A DNA stretch of 64,000 nucleotides from contig JAEXFN010000021.1 of assembly GCA_023400055.1 (NCBI GenBank), forward strand, positions 73,719 through 137,718, in the 5' to 3' direction. The position numbers and the translations under genes are program-made. Positions 9,184 to 18,403 of the stretch are shown here, piece after piece. This stretch comes from Bacillota bacterium. Lineage in GTDB: Bacteria > Bacillota > UBA4882 > UBA8346. The notes beneath the pieces are model-generated. The model was not told where the DNA came from. It saw only the letters and a program-made list of their open reading frames with translations, and searched no databases. Position 1 is the stretch's first letter. Every line of letters starts with the position of its first letter.

Positions 9184-10329
9184 ATGAATATGGAAAAAGA
9201 ACTTTCATTGTATGTCCATTTTCCGTTTTGCCAACGCAAATGTCTTTACTGTGATTTCAATTCTTATGCCGATCGGAGCGAGCTCATGCCCGCCTATCAC
9301 CAGGCGCTGCTCAAGGAAATGACGCGCTTCGTTCCGCAATCCCGCCTGATTCGCTCGATTTACTTCGGAGGAGGCACGCCCAGCGTCTTCCCGGCGGAAC
9401 GCCTGGCGGCGATCCTGGCTTATCTGAAACAGCATTTCGCGGCAGCCGCCGATGCCGAGATAACCGTCGAAGTCAATCCGGGAACGGTCGGAATCGAGGA
9501 TCTAATCCTGCTCCGCAACGCCGGCTTCAACCGGCTGAGCATCGGGCTGCAGGCGGTCCAAAACCGGATTTTGGCCGCCATCGGCCGGATCCATACCTGG
9601 GAACAGTTCCTGGAGGTCTATGAATTGAGCCGGGAGTGTGGCTTCGCCAACGTCGGCGTCGATTTAATCGCCGGGCTGCCTGAGCAGACCTTGGACGACT
9701 GGGCGGAATCCCTGCGGCGGGTCATCGCGTTGCAGCCGGAACATCTTTCGGTCTATGCGTTGCAACTGGAAGAGGGTACGCCGCTGGAAGCGCTGGTGCG
9801 CCGCGGTAAACTGCAGCTCCCGGCGGACGACGACGTGGCGCGGATGCTGCTGGAAGCGATGAATTCATTGCGTCAGCACGGCTTTGACCATTACGAGGTC
9901 GCCAATTATGCCCGGCCCGGGTTTTTCAGCCGCCACAACTTCGGCTATTGGACCGGCCGGGATTATCTGGGCTTCGGTGCCGGCGCCAGTTCGACCTGTT
10001 ACGGCGAGCGCTGGACCAACGTCAAAGAACCGGAGCGTTATATCGCACTGCTCGAGGCGGGCTCGTCAGTCATCGGCGAGCGCGAGATTCTGGATGATGC
10101 CCAACGCCAAACTGAAGCGGTGATGTTGGGCCTGCGGCTTCGCGCCGGTCTGGATTTGCAAGCGTTCAACGCCTTTTTTCATCAGGATCTGCTGGCCAAG
10201 GCCGGCGCGGCGATCGAACGGCTGGCCGAGGCGGGACTGCTGGTTTGCGACCAGAACCGCTTAGCGCTGACCGATGCGGGAGTGCTGGTCAGCAACCAGG
10301 TTTTGGCCGATATTCTGCGCTATCTGTGA
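9184..10329 (+). CDS. hemW: HemW-like radical SAM protein
   Basis: A 381-residue radical-SAM protein of the HemN/HemW family. The cluster motif is CQRKCLYCDF near residues 16-25, followed by FGGGTPS. It has the length of HemW (about 375-385) rather than HemN (about 455). HemW is a heme chaperone and not a true coproporphyrinogen oxidase in characterised cases. The location just upstream of hrcA-grpE-dnaK-dnaJ-prmA-rsmE is the standard Firmicutes order and supports hemW. Start codons ATG 9184 and ATG 9190 are both possible. Confidence 0.9.
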   Translation: MNMEKELSLYVHFPFCQRKCLYCDFNSYADRSELMPAYHQALLKEMTRFVPQSRLIRSIYFGGGTPSVFPAERLAAILAYLKQHFAAAADAEITVEVNPGTVGIEDLILLRNAGFNRLSIGLQAVQNRILAAIGRIHTWEQFLEVYELSRECGFANVGVDLIAGLPEQTLDDWAESLRRVIALQPEHLSVYALQLEEGTPLEALVRRGKLQLPADDDVARMLLEAMNSLRQHGFDHYEVANYARPGFFSRHNFGYWTGRDYLGFGAGASSTCYGERWTNVKEPERYIALLEAGSSVIGEREILDDAQRQTEAVMLGLRLRAGLDLQAFNAFFHQDLLAKAGAAIERLAEAGLLVCDQNRLALTDAGVLVSNQVLADILRYL

Positions 10330-10330
10330 G

Positions 10331-10359
10331 CCGCTGCCCATTCCCTTGGGCGGCAGCGG
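10331..10359 (+). terminator. Hairpin after hemW
   Basis: CCGCTGCC at 10331-10338 pairs with GGCAGCGG at 10352-10359, with CCCA/TGGG possible inside. It begins right after the stop codon. No long T-run follows, so termination efficiency is uncertain. Confidence 0.55.
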
Positions 10360-10530
10360 TTTCCGGCGCTGCTGCACTGTTTACTGGTTACGGTTAAGTT
10401 ACAGAGCAGGAATATCGGACCGCATCCAGAACTTAAAATGAAGGAGATCGGGACCCGGGTTCGGCCACGGCGGCCGGCGTCGCAAAGGTGCGAGCCGGGT
10501 GCCAGTCACGTTTAGACGGAAGAAGGCTTC

Positions 10531-11352
10531 ATGATGCGGTTCGAATCAGCTTATGAATTCACCGGGCCGGCCCAGGCCGGTTATTGGTTTTTATTCCGGA
10601 ATAACCAGGTTTTATTGCAGAACCTCGCGGATGGGTCGGTCAGAGTCCCAGTGTTTCAAGGTCCGGCGGCTTTGCCGGCGATTAAAGCGGATACCCGCCA
10701 GTTTCTGGGCACTTACGACGCAGTACCCTGTTTTATGGCCGAGCTGGCCGACGCAGCGGATATTCCGTCCGAAATGACCCTGTTCGGCCTGCGCCAGGTT
10801 CACGGCGCAATGGAGGACGAATTGTTCTGGATCATCGGCCGGGCCGCTCATTTGCTGCATTGGGACGAAAACAGCCGTTACTGCGGGCATTGCGGCGCTC
10901 CCTTGCAATGGATGGCGCAAGAACGGGGGAAAAAGTGTCCGCAATGCGACAATCCGGTATACCCCCGGTTATCCCCGGCGATCATTGTGGCAGTCCTGAA
11001 AGAAGACCGGATTTTGCTGGCGCGGGCCGCCCGTTTCCCGGACGATTTCCGTAGCGTGCTGGCGGGATTTGTCGAACCCGGCGAGACGCTGGAAGACTGT
11101 GTGCGCCGCGAGGTCAAGGAAGAGGTGGGAATCGCCGTCAAAGACCTGCAATATTTCGGTAGTCAGCCCTGGCCGTTTCCCGATTCTTTAATGATTGGCT
11201 TCATTGCGCGGTATGCCGCGGGGGAGATTCGGGTGGATAATCAGGAGATCCTCACCGCGGACTGGTTTTTAGCCGCCACCCTCCCGAGAATCCCCGAGCG
11301 GATCAGCATCGCCCGGCGGATGATCGACTGGTTCGTCGCCCAGCATTCGTGA
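10531..11352 (+). CDS. nudC: NADH pyrophosphatase-like Nudix hydrolase
   Basis: A 273-residue Nudix protein with the NudC layout: an N-terminal domain, a four-cysteine zinc ribbon (CGHCGAP ... CPQCDNP, about residues 116-140), then a full Nudix box GFVEPGETLEDCVRREVKEE and the NudC-specific SQPWPFP motif 15-20 residues later. NudC hydrolyses NAD(H) to NMN and AMP and removes NAD caps from RNA in characterised bacteria. It sits between hemW and hrcA, an insertion into the usual order, and has its own upstream gap of 200 bp. Confidence 0.9.
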   Translation: MMRFESAYEFTGPAQAGYWFLFRNNQVLLQNLADGSVRVPVFQGPAALPAIKADTRQFLGTYDAVPCFMAELADAADIPSEMTLFGLRQVHGAMEDELFWIIGRAAHLLHWDENSRYCGHCGAPLQWMAQERGKKCPQCDNPVYPRLSPAIIVAVLKEDRILLARAARFPDDFRSVLAGFVEPGETLEDCVRREVKEEVGIAVKDLQYFGSQPWPFPDSLMIGFIARYAAGEIRVDNQEILTADWFLAATLPRIPERISIARRMIDWFVAQHS

Positions 11353-11464
11353 TAGGCTAACTTCCTCGTTTTTACCGAAGTTTCTACGAATAACCAGCGC
11401 TACAATGGTTAAGATTGATAAGAGAAAACCTTTGTTTTACGCCAAAATTTGGCGTTTAAACCCC

Positions 11465-11493
11465 TTGACAAACCAGTGCGGCAGTGATATTTT
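11465..11493 (+). promoter_or_regulatory. Sigma-A promoter of the hrcA-dnaK operon
   Basis: TTGACA at 11465-11470 and TATTTT at 11488-11493 are separated by 17 bp, 10 bp upstream of the CIRCE operator. Confidence 0.8.
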
Positions 11494-11502
11494 TTAATTA
11501 GC

Positions 11503-11529
11503 TTAGCACTCGCCTCGTTAGAGTGCTAA
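11503..11529. promoter_or_regulatory. CIRCE operator
   Basis: TTAGCACTC-N9-GAGTGCTAA is a perfect match to the CIRCE consensus, the binding site of the HrcA repressor. It lies between the -10 box and the hrcA start, so HrcA would repress its own operon, including the chaperonin, grpE and dnaK genes. Confidence 0.97.
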
Positions 11530-11554
11530 CAAAAAACAAAAGAGGTGCTTGTAT

Positions 11555-12607
11555 ATGGCCTCCGAAATGGATGAACGAAAAAAAAGAATTCTCAAGGTCA
11601 TCACCGATGACTACATCGCCTCGGCCGAACCGGTCGGTTCGCGTACGATTGCGCGCCGCTATAATCTCGGTCTGTCTCCGGCCACCATCCGCAATGAGAT
11701 GGCCGATCTCGAGGAGAGCGGTTATTTAGAACAGCCGCACACCTCGGCCGGCCGGGTTCCTTCCGAGCTCGGCTACAGATATTATGTCGATGCGCTGATG
11801 TCGCATAAAAGGCTGCTCGACGAAGAGGTAGAGCAGATCTATCTCGAACTCGAAGAGCATCATCGCGAGATCGATCAGGTCATTCGCCGGACCTCGCGAA
11901 TCCTGGGCCAATTCACCAAATATCCTTCGTTGGTTTTGAGCCCGCAGTTGGATTCGGCGTTTTTTCGGCATATCCAGTTGATCCGGTTATCCGAGACCAC
12001 CATTTTGGTGTTGATCGTTACCGATACCGGCTACATTGAAAATAATGTGATCGAGACGGGCTCGGGCATCTCCGATTCGGAACTGGAGCAGATCTCGAAT
12101 TTTTTCAATTCCAAACTCCGCGGCATCTGTCTGAAAGAGTTTCAACCCTCTTTGTTGACGGATATCCGTTCCGAGATGGTATACAAAAACGAGTTTTTTG
12201 CGGAAGCCGTCAAGATTCTGGTCCGTTCCGCTTCGCGGCAGCTTAAGGAACGGGTTATCGTGGGCGGCACTTCCAAGATCCTGGAACAACCGGAGTTCGC
12301 CGATCTGGAACGTTTTAAGTCGTTCTCGCAATTGCTTGACGAGGAAGAGCGCCTTTACGCGTTATTGACCCGCGGCGTGCCGCCCAAAGGGACCCAGGTG
12401 AAGATCGGCCATGAAAACGAAGATTCGGTAATCCAGGATTGCAGCGTGATCACGGCGGGGTACGAGATCGCCGGCCGGCCGGTGGGAGTCATTGGGGTAC
12501 TGGGGCCGACGCGGATGGATTACGGCAAAGTGATGCCGGTGGTGGAGTATACCGCCAATATTCTCAGCGAATTGTTGACGCAGATATTTAGCAAGAACAG
12601 TAAATAG
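11555..12607 (+). CDS. hrcA: Heat-inducible transcription repressor HrcA
   Basis: A 350-residue HrcA with its N-terminal winged helix (MDERKKRILKVITDDYIAS, then VGSRTIARRYNLGLSPATIRN) and the following LEESGYLEQPHTSAGRVPS motif, both family hallmarks. It represses heat-shock operons by binding CIRCE and depends on a chaperonin for activity in characterised Firmicutes. The ATG at 11555 lies 7 nt after GAGGTG; an in-frame TTG at 11549 is too close to that site. It is the first gene of the CIRCE-controlled operon. Confidence 0.97.
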   Translation: MASEMDERKKRILKVITDDYIASAEPVGSRTIARRYNLGLSPATIRNEMADLEESGYLEQPHTSAGRVPSELGYRYYVDALMSHKRLLDEEVEQIYLELEEHHREIDQVIRRTSRILGQFTKYPSLVLSPQLDSAFFRHIQLIRLSETTILVLIVTDTGYIENNVIETGSGISDSELEQISNFFNSKLRGICLKEFQPSLLTDIRSEMVYKNEFFAEAVKILVRSASRQLKERVIVGGTSKILEQPEFADLERFKSFSQLLDEEERLYALLTRGVPPKGTQVKIGHENEDSVIQDCSVITAGYEIAGRPVGVIGVLGPTRMDYGKVMPVVEYTANILSELLTQIFSKNSK

Positions 12608-12688
12608 AGGCCAGTAGGCGCTCTATGACGCCAAGGTATCGAAAATCTGATTTCGCACCCGGTTTTCCAACTCCTGTGAGGTGGGTGG

Positions 12689-14239
12689 ATGCCTATTAAG
12701 GATATAGCGGACCGTTCGGAAGTGGATCAACAAATGGCTGCGCTCATCAGCAATGCCGGCGCGATCCGGGCGGTAACCGAAGCGGTGGAAGGCACTTTGG
12801 GTCCCAAGGGCCTGGATTGCATGCTGGTGGATCAGGACGGCGGCGCTTTGGTCACCAACGATGGCGCGACCATCTTAAAAACGATGGATGTCAACCACCC
12901 GGCGGCCCGGCTGTTAATTAACGCCGCAGCCTACCAAGAGGAAGAAGTGGGCGACGGGACCACGACCACCGCCGTCATGGTAGGAGCCCTCGTGAACGAG
13001 GGAGCGAACCAAGTGCTCCGGGGCGTCCCGGTCATCAAGGTGATCGAAGGAATTCAAACCGGCATCGCTGAAGCTTTGCAACGATTGAACCAAATGGCTC
13101 GGCCTGTCCATGATATCAATCATCCGGTGTTGGAGAATATTGCCTGGATCGCGGGCCGGGGTCATCGAGAACTGGCTCGTTTGATTGTTGAGGCCGCCCG
13201 CTTGGTGGGCGGGGAAAAATTACGCGAACCCGGGTTTAGGCTGGCCGATCAGGTCCTGGCGCTGGAAGGCTCCGAGCCCCTATTGATTCAGGGTACGGTC
13301 ATCGACCGGGAGCCGCTCAATCGGGAGATGCCCCGGCGGCTGCGTGAGGCGCCGATGCTCATCCTCGATGATGCCTTGGAAGCCCAGAAAGTCGATCCGG
13401 AGGCCTTACGAACCGACGCCGGTTTTCAGCAGCAACTACATAACCAACAGGCGCTGCGGGAAAATCTGCAAAAAATAGCCGGACTGGGCATCAAAGCTAT
13501 TTTCGCGGATCGCGTCATATCGGATGAAGCCGAAGATTTGCTGACCGATCTGGGCATTTTGGGGGTATCCCGGGTCGCGGCGTACGAATGGCGCCGCCTG
13601 GCGGAGCTGACCGGGGCCCGGCCGCTGAAGCGAACCAGCTTATCCAAACCCCCCGACGAACTGCTCAAACTTGCCGGGCAGGCGGCGGAGATCAATGTCG
13701 ATGAACGCTTCAAACAGATTCGGGTACTGGGAAGGCCGGATCAGAAATTTGTAACGATTCTGGTCGGGGCTTTCACCAAGGAAGTCCTCGATGAACGGGA
13801 ACGGATCGCCAAAGATACCGCGGCCGCGGTGCAAGCGGCTTGGAATGGCGGAGTGGTCCCGGGCGGTGGCAGTGCCGAATTGGCGGTGGCCCGGCTGTTA
13901 GAGCGTGAACCGCTTCAGGGAATGGCGGGCTACGGTTTTCAATGCGTTATCGAAGCTTTGAAAAGACCGTTGACTCAGATTTGTGCCAATGCCGGTTATA
14001 ACGGGTTGGAAAAGTTGGCGGAGGTCAGTTCGGTTCAGGCCGAACGGCAATCCGGTTGTTACGGGATCGACTGTGAAACCGGTATGGTGACGGATCTGGC
14101 TGAAAACGGCGTTTATGACCCGTACTTAGTAAAATACTATGCGTTGAAATCAGCGGGCGAAGTGGCTGAAGCCATTCTCAGAATCAATACCGTGATTAAA
14201 AAGAAGCCGGAATCCGAACCGCACGGCGCAATCCATTGA
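12689..14239 (+). CDS. Group III (archaeal-like) chaperonin
   Basis: A 516-residue chaperonin that resembles archaeal thermosome/TCP-1 more than GroEL. The N-terminal nucleotide-binding motifs are EGTLGPKGLDCML, NDGATILKTMDVNHPAA and GDGTTTTAVMVGAL; the C-terminal one is VVPGGGSAELAVAR. Proteins of this kind were described in Carboxydothermus and relatives as group III chaperonins, which form GroES-independent folding chambers and sit inside the dnaK operon. Here it lies exactly between hrcA and grpE under CIRCE control. No groES is adjacent. It would be cytoplasmic and fold newly made or heat-damaged proteins. Confidence 0.93.
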   Translation: MPIKDIADRSEVDQQMAALISNAGAIRAVTEAVEGTLGPKGLDCMLVDQDGGALVTNDGATILKTMDVNHPAARLLINAAAYQEEEVGDGTTTTAVMVGALVNEGANQVLRGVPVIKVIEGIQTGIAEALQRLNQMARPVHDINHPVLENIAWIAGRGHRELARLIVEAARLVGGEKLREPGFRLADQVLALEGSEPLLIQGTVIDREPLNREMPRRLREAPMLILDDALEAQKVDPEALRTDAGFQQQLHNQQALRENLQKIAGLGIKAIFADRVISDEAEDLLTDLGILGVSRVAAYEWRRLAELTGARPLKRTSLSKPPDELLKLAGQAAEINVDERFKQIRVLGRPDQKFVTILVGAFTKEVLDERERIAKDTAAAVQAAWNGGVVPGGGSAELAVARLLEREPLQGMAGYGFQCVIEALKRPLTQICANAGYNGLEKLAEVSSVQAERQSGCYGIDCETGMVTDLAENGVYDPYLVKYYALKSAGEVAEAILRINTVIKKKPESEPHGAIH

Positions 14240-14310
14240 AAGCGCCTCGCGCGGCTTGGCTTGGAATCATAAAAAAATTTATTCTATTGAGAGAGATGAT
14301 GGAGGCAATA

Positions 14311-14901
14311 ATGGTGGAAAAGGAACAAAATATTGCGGCGGACGTTAACTCCAATGAAACGGCTCCTTCCGGAAAAGCGGACGCGCAAATCAATGCGGCT
14401 GAAAATTCCGGCTTATCCTTGGAAGAGCGCCTCGCCCAGATGGAGCAAGAACTTCAAAGCACCAATCAGGCTAAAGACGAATACTATAATCGCTTGTTAC
14501 GGAGTCAGGCGGATTTTGATAATTTTAGGCGGCGCACCCGCGCGGAGATCGAACAGCTTACTCTCAGCGCCGGGGAAGATTTGGTGAAAAAAATTCTGCC
14601 GACCCTGGATAATCTGGAACGGGCCGTCCTCAGTTTTAAAGAGCAACCAGACAATTCCAGTTGGCGGGAGGGCGTGGAACTCACCCTGAAACAGTTTCAG
14701 AATATTTTGGCGGCGGAAGGTCTGGAAGCCGTAGTTGCAATGGAACAAGAGTTTGATCCGCAAGTGCATGAAGCGGTCATGCAGGAAGAGAGCGAAGCGG
14801 TTACAGCGCCCACCGTCGTACAGGAACTCCAGCGCGGCTACAAATTTCGCGGCAAGCTGTTACGGCCGGCATTGGTGAAGGTGGCCGTACCCGCCTGCTA
14901 A
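14311..14901 (+). CDS. grpE: Nucleotide exchange factor GrpE
   Basis: A 196-residue GrpE. A charged N-terminal region leads into a long coiled coil (LEERLAQMEQELQSTNQ), the conserved LLRSQADFDNFRRR segment and the C-terminal beta domain ending LLRPALVKVA. GrpE drives ADP release from DnaK. The ATG at 14311 is preceded by GGAGG at a 5-nt spacing; the frame is open back to 14236 but that part overlaps the chaperonin's end and lacks a site. It lies 71 bp after the chaperonin. Confidence 0.96.
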   Translation: MVEKEQNIAADVNSNETAPSGKADAQINAAENSGLSLEERLAQMEQELQSTNQAKDEYYNRLLRSQADFDNFRRRTRAEIEQLTLSAGEDLVKKILPTLDNLERAVLSFKEQPDNSSWREGVELTLKQFQNILAAEGLEAVVAMEQEFDPQVHEAVMQEESEAVTAPTVVQELQRGYKFRGKLLRPALVKVAVPAC

Positions 14902-14997
14902 GGATTTACTTACTGGGCTAAAAGCTAGGCAAGGGGAGTAGTTTTTAACCTTCAACAATACATTTTTGAAAAGTATCATGAATAGGGGGCTCATACA

Positions 14998-16848
14998 ATG
15001 GCTAAAGTTATCGGAATTGATTTAGGCACAACCAACTCATGTATGGCAGCAATGGAAGGCGGAGAAGCGGTGGTTATCGCCAATGCCGAAGGCGGCCGTA
15101 CCACACCGTCCGTCGTAGGGTTTTCGAAAACTGGCGAGCGGATGGTCGGACAAGTGGCCAAGCGCCAGGCGGTAGCCAATCCCGATCGTACGGTGGTCTC
15201 CATCAAACGGCGGATGGGTACCGACTACAAAGTGAGCATCGATGACAAACAATATACACCGCAAGAGATCTCGGCGATGGTTCTGCAAAAATTGAAGACC
15301 GACGCCGAAGCGTATTTGGGCGAAAAGATTGAAAAGGCCGTTATTACCGTGCCGGCCTATTTTTCCGATTCCCAACGTCAGGCCACCAAAGACGCTGGTC
15401 GGATCGCCGGACTCGAGGTCCTGCGGATTATCAACGAACCGACCGCGGCCGCGTTGGCTTATGGTTTGGATAAAGGTGAAGACCATACCATTCTGGTATA
15501 CGATTTGGGCGGCGGAACCTTTGACGTGTCGATCCTGGAATTGGGGGATGGCGTTTTCGAAGTCAAAGCGACCAGCGGCAATAACCGTTTGGGCGGCGAT
15601 GACTTTGACGAGCGGGTTGTCAACTGGATGGCGGAAAATTTCAAGCGCGATCAAGGCGTGGATCTCCGCAATGACCGGATGGCGATGCAACGTTTGAAAG
15701 AAGCCGCCGAAAAAGCCAAGATCGAGTTGTCGGGTCTGGCCTCGACCAACATCAACCTGCCGTTTATTACGGCTGTTAACGGTGAACCGCGCCATTTGGA
15801 TATGACCTTGACGCGGGCCAAGTTTGAAGAGTTATGCGCCGATTTGATCGACGCCACGGTGGGGCCGACCAAACGGGCCTTGGCCGATGCCGGCCTGGAA
15901 CCGAAGGATATCGATAAGGTCATTTTGGTCGGTGGTTCGACCCGGATCCCGGCCGTTCAAGACCTGGTGAAGAAACTCATCGGCAAAGAGCCTTTCAAGG
16001 GCGTCAACCCCGATGAGGTCGTGGCCATCGGAGCGGCGATCCAGGGCGGCGTGTTGACCGGCGAAGTAAAAGACATCGTTTTGCTCGATGTAACCCCGCT
16101 TTCATTGGGACTGGAGACATTGGGCGGCGTGTTTACGCGGATCATCGATCGCAATACCACGATCCCTACCTCCAAGAGTCAGATTTTTTCGACGGCGGCC
16201 GACAGCCAAACCGCGGTGGACATCCACGTTTTACAAGGCGAGCGGCCGATGGCGGCCGATAACATCACGCTGGGACAGTTCCGGTTGGATGGGATTCCAC
16301 CGGCGCCACGCGGCATTCCGCAAATTGAAGTGACTTTCGATATCGACGCCAATGGTATCGTCCATGTTTCGGCCAAGGATAAAGGTACCGGCAAGGAACA
16401 GAAGATTACCATTACCTCTTCGAGCGGCTTGAAAGAAGATCAGATTCAGCGGATGATGAAAGACGCCGAGTCCCACGCCGATGAAGACAAACGCCGCCGT
16501 GAAGAGGTGGAGGCCATCAACGAGGCTGACAGCCTGGTCTATTCCACCGAAAAGACCATCAAAGACATCGGCGACAAGGCCGATAAAGCCCAAGTCGACA
16601 AGATCAATCAACTGAAAGAAGAACTGCAGAAAGAGATCGCCGCCAAAAATATCACGGCGATCAAAGAAAAGCAAGAAGTGCTGCAAAAAGCTTTGCATGA
16701 ACTTTCGGCCACCATTTATCAGAATGCCAGCCAAGCTCAGGCCGGTGGACCGGGCGCTCAAGGTCCGCAGCAAGATCAACCCAATTACGGACCTCAAGCT
16801 GAAGGTCCGACCGTCGATGCCGACTATAAAGTGCAAGACGATAAGTAA
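14998..16848 (+). CDS. dnaK: Chaperone protein DnaK
   Basis: A 616-residue Hsp70. It has the N-terminal phosphate loop IGIDLGTTNSC, the second signature VYDLGGGTFDVSIL, the third VILVGGSTRIPAVQ, the linker DIVLLDVTPLSLG and a C-terminal lid. The tail is Q/G/P-rich and ends VDADYKVQDDK, close to the usual EVVDAD-type ending. With DnaJ and GrpE it binds unfolded proteins in an ATP cycle. The gap of 96 bp from grpE contains no terminator. Confidence 0.98.
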   Translation: MAKVIGIDLGTTNSCMAAMEGGEAVVIANAEGGRTTPSVVGFSKTGERMVGQVAKRQAVANPDRTVVSIKRRMGTDYKVSIDDKQYTPQEISAMVLQKLKTDAEAYLGEKIEKAVITVPAYFSDSQRQATKDAGRIAGLEVLRIINEPTAAALAYGLDKGEDHTILVYDLGGGTFDVSILELGDGVFEVKATSGNNRLGGDDFDERVVNWMAENFKRDQGVDLRNDRMAMQRLKEAAEKAKIELSGLASTNINLPFITAVNGEPRHLDMTLTRAKFEELCADLIDATVGPTKRALADAGLEPKDIDKVILVGGSTRIPAVQDLVKKLIGKEPFKGVNPDEVVAIGAAIQGGVLTGEVKDIVLLDVTPLSLGLETLGGVFTRIIDRNTTIPTSKSQIFSTAADSQTAVDIHVLQGERPMAADNITLGQFRLDGIPPAPRGIPQIEVTFDIDANGIVHVSAKDKGTGKEQKITITSSSGLKEDQIQRMMKDAESHADEDKRRREEVEAINEADSLVYSTEKTIKDIGDKADKAQVDKINQLKEELQKEIAAKNITAIKEKQEVLQKALHELSATIYQNASQAQAGGPGAQGPQQDQPNYGPQAEGPTVDADYKVQDDK

Positions 16849-17160
16849 CCTATCCGATCTTCACGAATAAGATCTTTTAACTGAATCGATCAACGACAAT
16901 TGACAATTGACGGCCACGCTTCCGGCTTTAGCTCGATTGTCAATTGTTCGTTGTTATTAATTAGCAATATCTTTATCCACGGAATGATGATAAACTATAT
17001 AAGTTAAATTGAAGGGCTCCCATAATTTCCAACCACAAGGCTTTAGAAAGAGCCACTTTAACTTACATTTAAAAAATAAATTGAACCGACGGAATGGGTA
17101 AATCTTTCGTTCACATGAGAAATTGATAATTTCAGGAATTAAACTGTAAAGGAAATTGCG
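16849..17160. other. dnaK-dnaJ intergenic region
   Basis: A 312-bp interval, long for this operon. It contains the inverted repeat described separately and an AT-rich second half with no gene and no clear promoter that I can identify. Confidence 0.5.
16891..16953. terminator. Long inverted repeat after dnaK
   Basis: The left arm at 16891-16910 (CAACGACAATTGACAATTGA) and the right arm at 16933-16953 are inverted copies with one mismatch and one extra base, around a 22-nt loop. In RNA this is a stem of about 20 bp right after the dnaK stop. There is no T-run, so it may act as a 3'-end stabiliser or a weak terminator that lowers dnaJ expression. Confidence 0.55.
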
Positions 17161-18300
17161 ATGGCAAAGCGAGATTATTATGAAGTGCTCGGGGTAGTGA
17201 GGACCGCCAGCGACGAAGAGCTTAAAAAAGCCTATCGGAAACTGGCGCGGCAATACCACCCTGACGTTAATAAGGAAAATCCAAAGGAAGCCGAAGCCAA
17301 ATTTAAAGAGATTAATGAGGCCTACAGCATCTTGAGTGATCCGCAAAAACGGGCCGCTTACGATCAATATGGTCATGCCGGAACCGATCCTAATTTTGGC
17401 GCCGGAATGGGTGGCGACTTCTCGGATTTCGGCTTTGAAGGATTTGGCGATATCTTTGACATGTTCTTCGGCGGCGCTGGCGGCGGTCGCGGTCAGCAAC
17501 GGCGAACCGGCCCGCAACGCGGCAACGACCTCCGTTATGATATGGAGATCTCCTTTGAAGAAGCGGCGTTTGGGAAAGAGACTACCGTCGAGATCCCGCG
17601 GACCGAGGTTTGCCCGACTTGTAGTGGCAACGGCGCCAAACCCGGTACTCCGATTAAGACCTGTCCCCATTGTGGGGGGACCGGCCAGGTTCAAGTCACG
17701 CAAAGTACGGCCTTTGGCAGGTTTGTCAATGTACGTACCTGCGAATATTGCCGCGGCGCGGGAAAAACCATTGAAACTCCTTGTAGCGAATGTAACGGCA
17801 GTGGCCGGGTCCGGCGCAACCGCAAGATCGAGATTAAGATTCCGGCCGGCGTCGAGAGCGGCTCGCGGCTGCGGGTTTCCAGCGAGGGGGAAGCCGGCCT
17901 GCGGGGCGGCTCACCGGGCGATTTATATGTTTACATCTATGTGAAAGCCCACTCGCGTTTTGAGCGCCAGGGCGACGATGTGATTAGCGAGATCTCCTTG
18001 AGCGTGACTCAGGCGGCGTTGGGAACGACCATTCTGGTCGATACTTTGGATGGCAAGGTCGAGTTGAAGATCCCCGAAGGAACGCAACATGGCACTCAGT
18101 TCCGCATGCGCGGTCATGGAGTCACTCATTTGCGCGGCCATGGCCGGGGCGATCATTTCGTCCGGATTAAATTGGCGATTCCGACCAAGCTCAACTCCGA
18201 ACAACGGGAGTTGTTGAGGAAGCTGGCCATTTCCTTTGGCGAAAAGCCGTCCGCCGAGGAAAAAGGGTTCATGGATAAGGTCAAAGAAGCCTTTAAATAA
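17161..18300 (+). CDS. dnaJ: Chaperone protein DnaJ
   Basis: A 379-residue type I Hsp40. It has the J domain with the HPD motif (RQYHPDVN), a glycine/phenylalanine-rich linker, and four zinc-finger repeats CPTCSGNG, CPHCGGTG, CEYCRGAG and CSECNGSG, followed by the C-terminal substrate-binding domains. It stimulates DnaK ATPase and delivers substrates. AAAGGAAA precedes the ATG. Confidence 0.97.
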   Translation: MAKRDYYEVLGVVRTASDEELKKAYRKLARQYHPDVNKENPKEAEAKFKEINEAYSILSDPQKRAAYDQYGHAGTDPNFGAGMGGDFSDFGFEGFGDIFDMFFGGAGGGRGQQRRTGPQRGNDLRYDMEISFEEAAFGKETTVEIPRTEVCPTCSGNGAKPGTPIKTCPHCGGTGQVQVTQSTAFGRFVNVRTCEYCRGAGKTIETPCSECNGSGRVRRNRKIEIKIPAGVESGSRLRVSSEGEAGLRGGSPGDLYVYIYVKAHSRFERQGDDVISEISLSVTQAALGTTILVDTLDGKVELKIPEGTQHGTQFRMRGHGVTHLRGHGRGDHFVRIKLAIPTKLNSEQRELLRKLAISFGEKPSAEEKGFMDKVKEAFK

Positions 18301-18321
18301 AATCTTGCTCACATCATAAAG

Positions 18322-18354
18322 ACAGAAGGCCCGTCCGGTCTTCTGTATTCTTTT
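18322..18354 (+). terminator. Rho-independent terminator after dnaJ
   Basis: ACAGAAG (18322-18328) pairs with CTTCTGT (18340-18346), with GCCC/CCGG partly extending the stem, followed by ATTCTTTTG. It separates the chaperone genes from prmA. Confidence 0.7.
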
Positions 18355-18403
18355 GTCCCTTTGAAACGCGAAGCAAAGCCGAATTGAGTTAAAGGAGAAG
18401 CCG

